Of a DNA stretch of 6,727 nt, positions 6,013-6,727 are shown piece after piece; positions within the stretch are counted from its first letter, which is position 1; each line of letters begins with the position of its first letter. The notes under the pieces were generated by a model, which had not been told where the DNA came from, ran no database searches, and saw only the letters and a list, made by a program, of their open reading frames with translations. The stretch comes from Actinomycetes bacterium (GTDB lineage Bacteria; Actinomycetota; Actinomycetes; Actinomycetales; Cellulomonadaceae), in contig JAEWEI010000076.1 of assembly GCA_023389545.1 (NCBI GenBank), forward strand, positions 1 through 6,727, in the 5' to 3' direction. Made by a program: the position numbers and the translations under genes.

Positions 6013-6522
6013 CTAGAGGCCCAGCTTCTTGTACGTCTCGGCGGGATAGAAGTGCGGGCCGCTCTTCTCGCCCTTGGCAAACTCTGTGGTGTATCCGTCG
6101 AGCGCGTACATGATGATCTTCGCCTGAAGAGAAACCGAGACGGTGTAGTAATCGTCGTCCAGCAGTGGCGACGGGATGAAGTTCTTGTCGATATTCCTGT
6201 CGCCATCGTGGTTCGCTACTACGATGGGAAGTCCATACTCCATCATCACTTTGACTTCGTGCGCGAGAAACGATGAGCCATCCGAGCCCTTCCTCTTCGC
6301 GTCGCGACTTCCGATCAACACCACCTGCTTCGCGTTTTTCATACGCTGCCGGAGGTTGCTCTTGATGGTCTCAGGCTTGCTTGTATCCCGAGAGATGAAG
6401 AGATCATGCGCGTTGTAAAAGTCGAAGTCAATATCGTCGTTGTCCCGCCACGCCACCATGAGGCGGTACAGATGGATGTCTTCGCTGGCGAACGCGACAT
6501 AGGTCTTGTTGCGGTAGCTCAT
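6013..6522 (-). CDS. thsB: ThsB-like TIR-domain protein (Thoeris sensor/signal synthase)
   Basis: This is a 169-residue single-domain protein of the ThsB/DUF1863 TIR-like family. It begins with KTYVAFASEDIHLYRLMVAW (residues 6-25). Next come the family motif DFYNAHDLFISRD (34-46), ESIKRQLRERM-like ETIKSNLRQRMKNAKQVVLI (51-70), SSFLAHEVKVMMEYGLPIVV (83-102) and a C-terminal LLDDDYYTVSVSLQAKIIMYAL helix region. E89 in FLAHE sits where the TIR catalytic glutamate is expected. By family, ThsB recognises phage infection and converts NAD+ into an ADP-ribose-derived messenger that activates ThsA. I prefer the ATG at 6520-6522 because a perfect AGGAGG ends nine bases before it. The ATG at 6529-6531 directly abuts that site and would add three residues. 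It is the first gene of the cassette, and thsA follows after four bases. Confidence 0.88.
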   Translation of the reverse strand: MSYRNKTYVAFASEDIHLYRLMVAWRDNDDIDFDFYNAHDLFISRDTSKPETIKSNLRQRMKNAKQVVLIGSRDAKRKGSDGSSFLAHEVKVMMEYGLPIVVANHDGDRNIDKNFIPSPLLDDDYYTVSVSLQAKIIMYALDGYTTEFAKGEKSGPHFYPAETYKKLGL

Positions 6523-6531
6523 GGGACTCAT

Positions 6532-6537
6532 CCTCCT
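6532..6537 (-). promoter_or_regulatory. Strong ribosome binding site of thsB
   Basis: The minus strand reads AGGAGG, a perfect anti-16S match. Its spacing is nine bases to the ATG at 6522 and zero to the ATG at 6531, so it favours the shorter ThsB. Confidence 0.7.
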
Positions 6538-6539
6538 CG

Positions 6540-6630
6540 GCGGCGACCCACCACTGATACACCACGCAGCGGGCCCCAGTAGGAGGTTTCGCTTCCGTTC
6601 ACTCCAACGCCGAACGGGAGTCCTGGACTA
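6540..6630 (-). other. Leader region of the defence cassette
   Basis: About 90 bases separate the right border from thsB. No gene is visible. A cassette promoter should lie here if the unit is autonomous, but I find no clear -35/-10 pair (TTGGAG and TACTGG occur with a 20-base gap, too long). The cassette could instead be read from the LLM gene promoter beyond the window, since orientation is the same. Confidence 0.4.
6605..6619. repeat. Possible imperfect terminal inverted repeat, right copy
   Basis: Its reverse complement TCCCGTTCGGCGTTG partly matches 4672-4685. It lies 11 bases inside the right direct repeat. It could be chance in GC-rich sequence. Confidence 0.25.
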
Positions 6631-6638
6631 GTCCCAGG
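6622..6638. repeat. Imperfect palindrome spanning the right insertion border
   Basis: CCTGGACTAGTCCCAGG pairs CCTGG with CCAGG around a perfect ten-base palindrome GGACTAGTCC (6625-6634), with one extra C. Half of it is the direct repeat and half is cassette sequence, so it would reform in a circular excised form. It could be a recognition site for the enzyme that moved the unit. Confidence 0.45.
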
Positions 6639-6727
6639 TAAAGACGATGTCGACGCCGGCGTCCTCGGCGCGCCGGACCGCGTCGCGGATCTGGGCGTAA
6701 TCGGCGTGCTGGGGCTGGAGCTGGACG
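6628..6727 (-). pseudogene. LLM class F420/flavin-dependent oxidoreductase, N-terminal part of the split gene (5' end beyond window)
   Basis: The minus strand encodes VQLQPQHADYAQIRDAVRRA followed by EDAGVDIVFTWD and then TAG (6628-6630). This is the usual start of an LLM F420-dependent oxidoreductase: strand 1 with QLQPQ, then the helix with AEDAGVDxxxTWD. The start codon must lie a few codons outside the right edge. It stops exactly where the direct repeat ends, and the family sequence continues (HFFPLTGDPDG) at 4661 in the same phase. The 32 residues here plus 217 at 4008-4661 would make a normal-looking protein of about 250 residues. Confidence 0.88.
6631..6639. repeat. Right 9-base direct repeat at the insertion border
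   Basis: GTCCCAGGT is identical to 4662-4670 and encodes the same T-W-D triplet of the LLM protein on the minus strand. Its left half joins the imperfect palindrome at 6622-6638. Confidence 0.75.

Larger units (their letters stand above)
4671..6630 (-). mobile_element. Inserted three-gene defence cassette (Thoeris-like plus HIT) without its own recombinase
   Basis: The 1,960 bases between the two GTCCCAGGT copies interrupt the LLM gene. Removing them with one repeat copy restores an in-frame, family-like sequence across the join. All three genes inside read on the minus strand, the same direction as the host gene, and fill the unit almost completely: 28 bases remain between the last stop and the left border, and about 100 bases between the right border and the first start. 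Base composition is lower in G+C than the flanks over the two Thoeris genes, and intermediate (65% by hand count at 4981-5040) in the HIT gene. No transposase, integrase or resolvase gene is present. I infer mobilisation in trans, or loss of the mobility gene. Confidence 0.8.

Noticed and set aside
6009..6206. 66-residue N-terminal extension of ThsA from an ATG at 6206
   Set aside because: It overlaps thsB in another frame and is arginine- and serine-rich without family likeness. The membrane helices that define the protein start just after the TTG at 6008.
1..6727. tRNA, rRNA or CRISPR array as an insertion hot spot
   Set aside because: I found no tRNA-like cloverleaf, rRNA segment or spaced direct repeats. 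The cassette target is a protein-coding gene.

Overview
The window is GC-rich chromosomal DNA of actinobacterial character. Hand counts of two 60-base lines give 80% G+C at 1561-1620 and 50% at 6181-6240. The gene families on the flanks (a PIG-L deacetylase/methyltransferase fusion, a short acyl-CoA dehydrogenase, a luciferase-like flavin oxidoreductase, a VOC protein, a pentapeptide-repeat protein) are typical of Actinomycetes. I cannot name the genus.

Left part (1-3982). On the minus strand lie a two-helix membrane protein (2498-2803), an acyl-CoA-dehydrogenase-like flavoprotein (1277-2335), and a bifunctional PIG-L deacetylase/SAM methyltransferase (1-1280, cut by the window edge). The last two overlap by GTGA. 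A divergent plus-strand VOC/glyoxalase-like gene (2920-3315) converges on a minus-strand pentapeptide-repeat gene (3332-3982).

Right part (4008-6727). A luciferase-like (LLM) oxidoreductase gene is split in two. Its first 32 visible codons lie at 6628-6727 and the rest at 4008-4661. Between the halves sits a compact, lower-GC unit of about 1,960 bp, flanked by a 9-base direct repeat (GTCCCAGGT at 4662-4670 and 6631-6639). Deleting the unit plus one repeat copy rejoins the LLM frame exactly, giving IVFTWD-HFFPLTGDPDG. This identifies a precise insertion.

The unit carries three tightly packed minus-strand genes: a ThsB-like TIR protein (6013-6522), a ThsA-like protein with two membrane helices and a macro domain (5163-6008), and a HIT-family nucleotide hydrolase (4699-5160). 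Gaps are 4 and 2 bases. The first two match the layout of Thoeris anti-phage systems of the TM-macro type (type II), in which TIR makes a histidine-ADP-ribose signal that the macro domain senses to trigger membrane damage. The HIT gene lies inside the insertion borders and is spaced for translational coupling to thsA. HIT enzymes cleave phosphate bonds next to nucleoside monophosphates, so it is a candidate signal-degrading off-switch or a third effector. I know of no described Thoeris system with such a component. The unit has no transposase or integrase, so its means of movement is unexplained.
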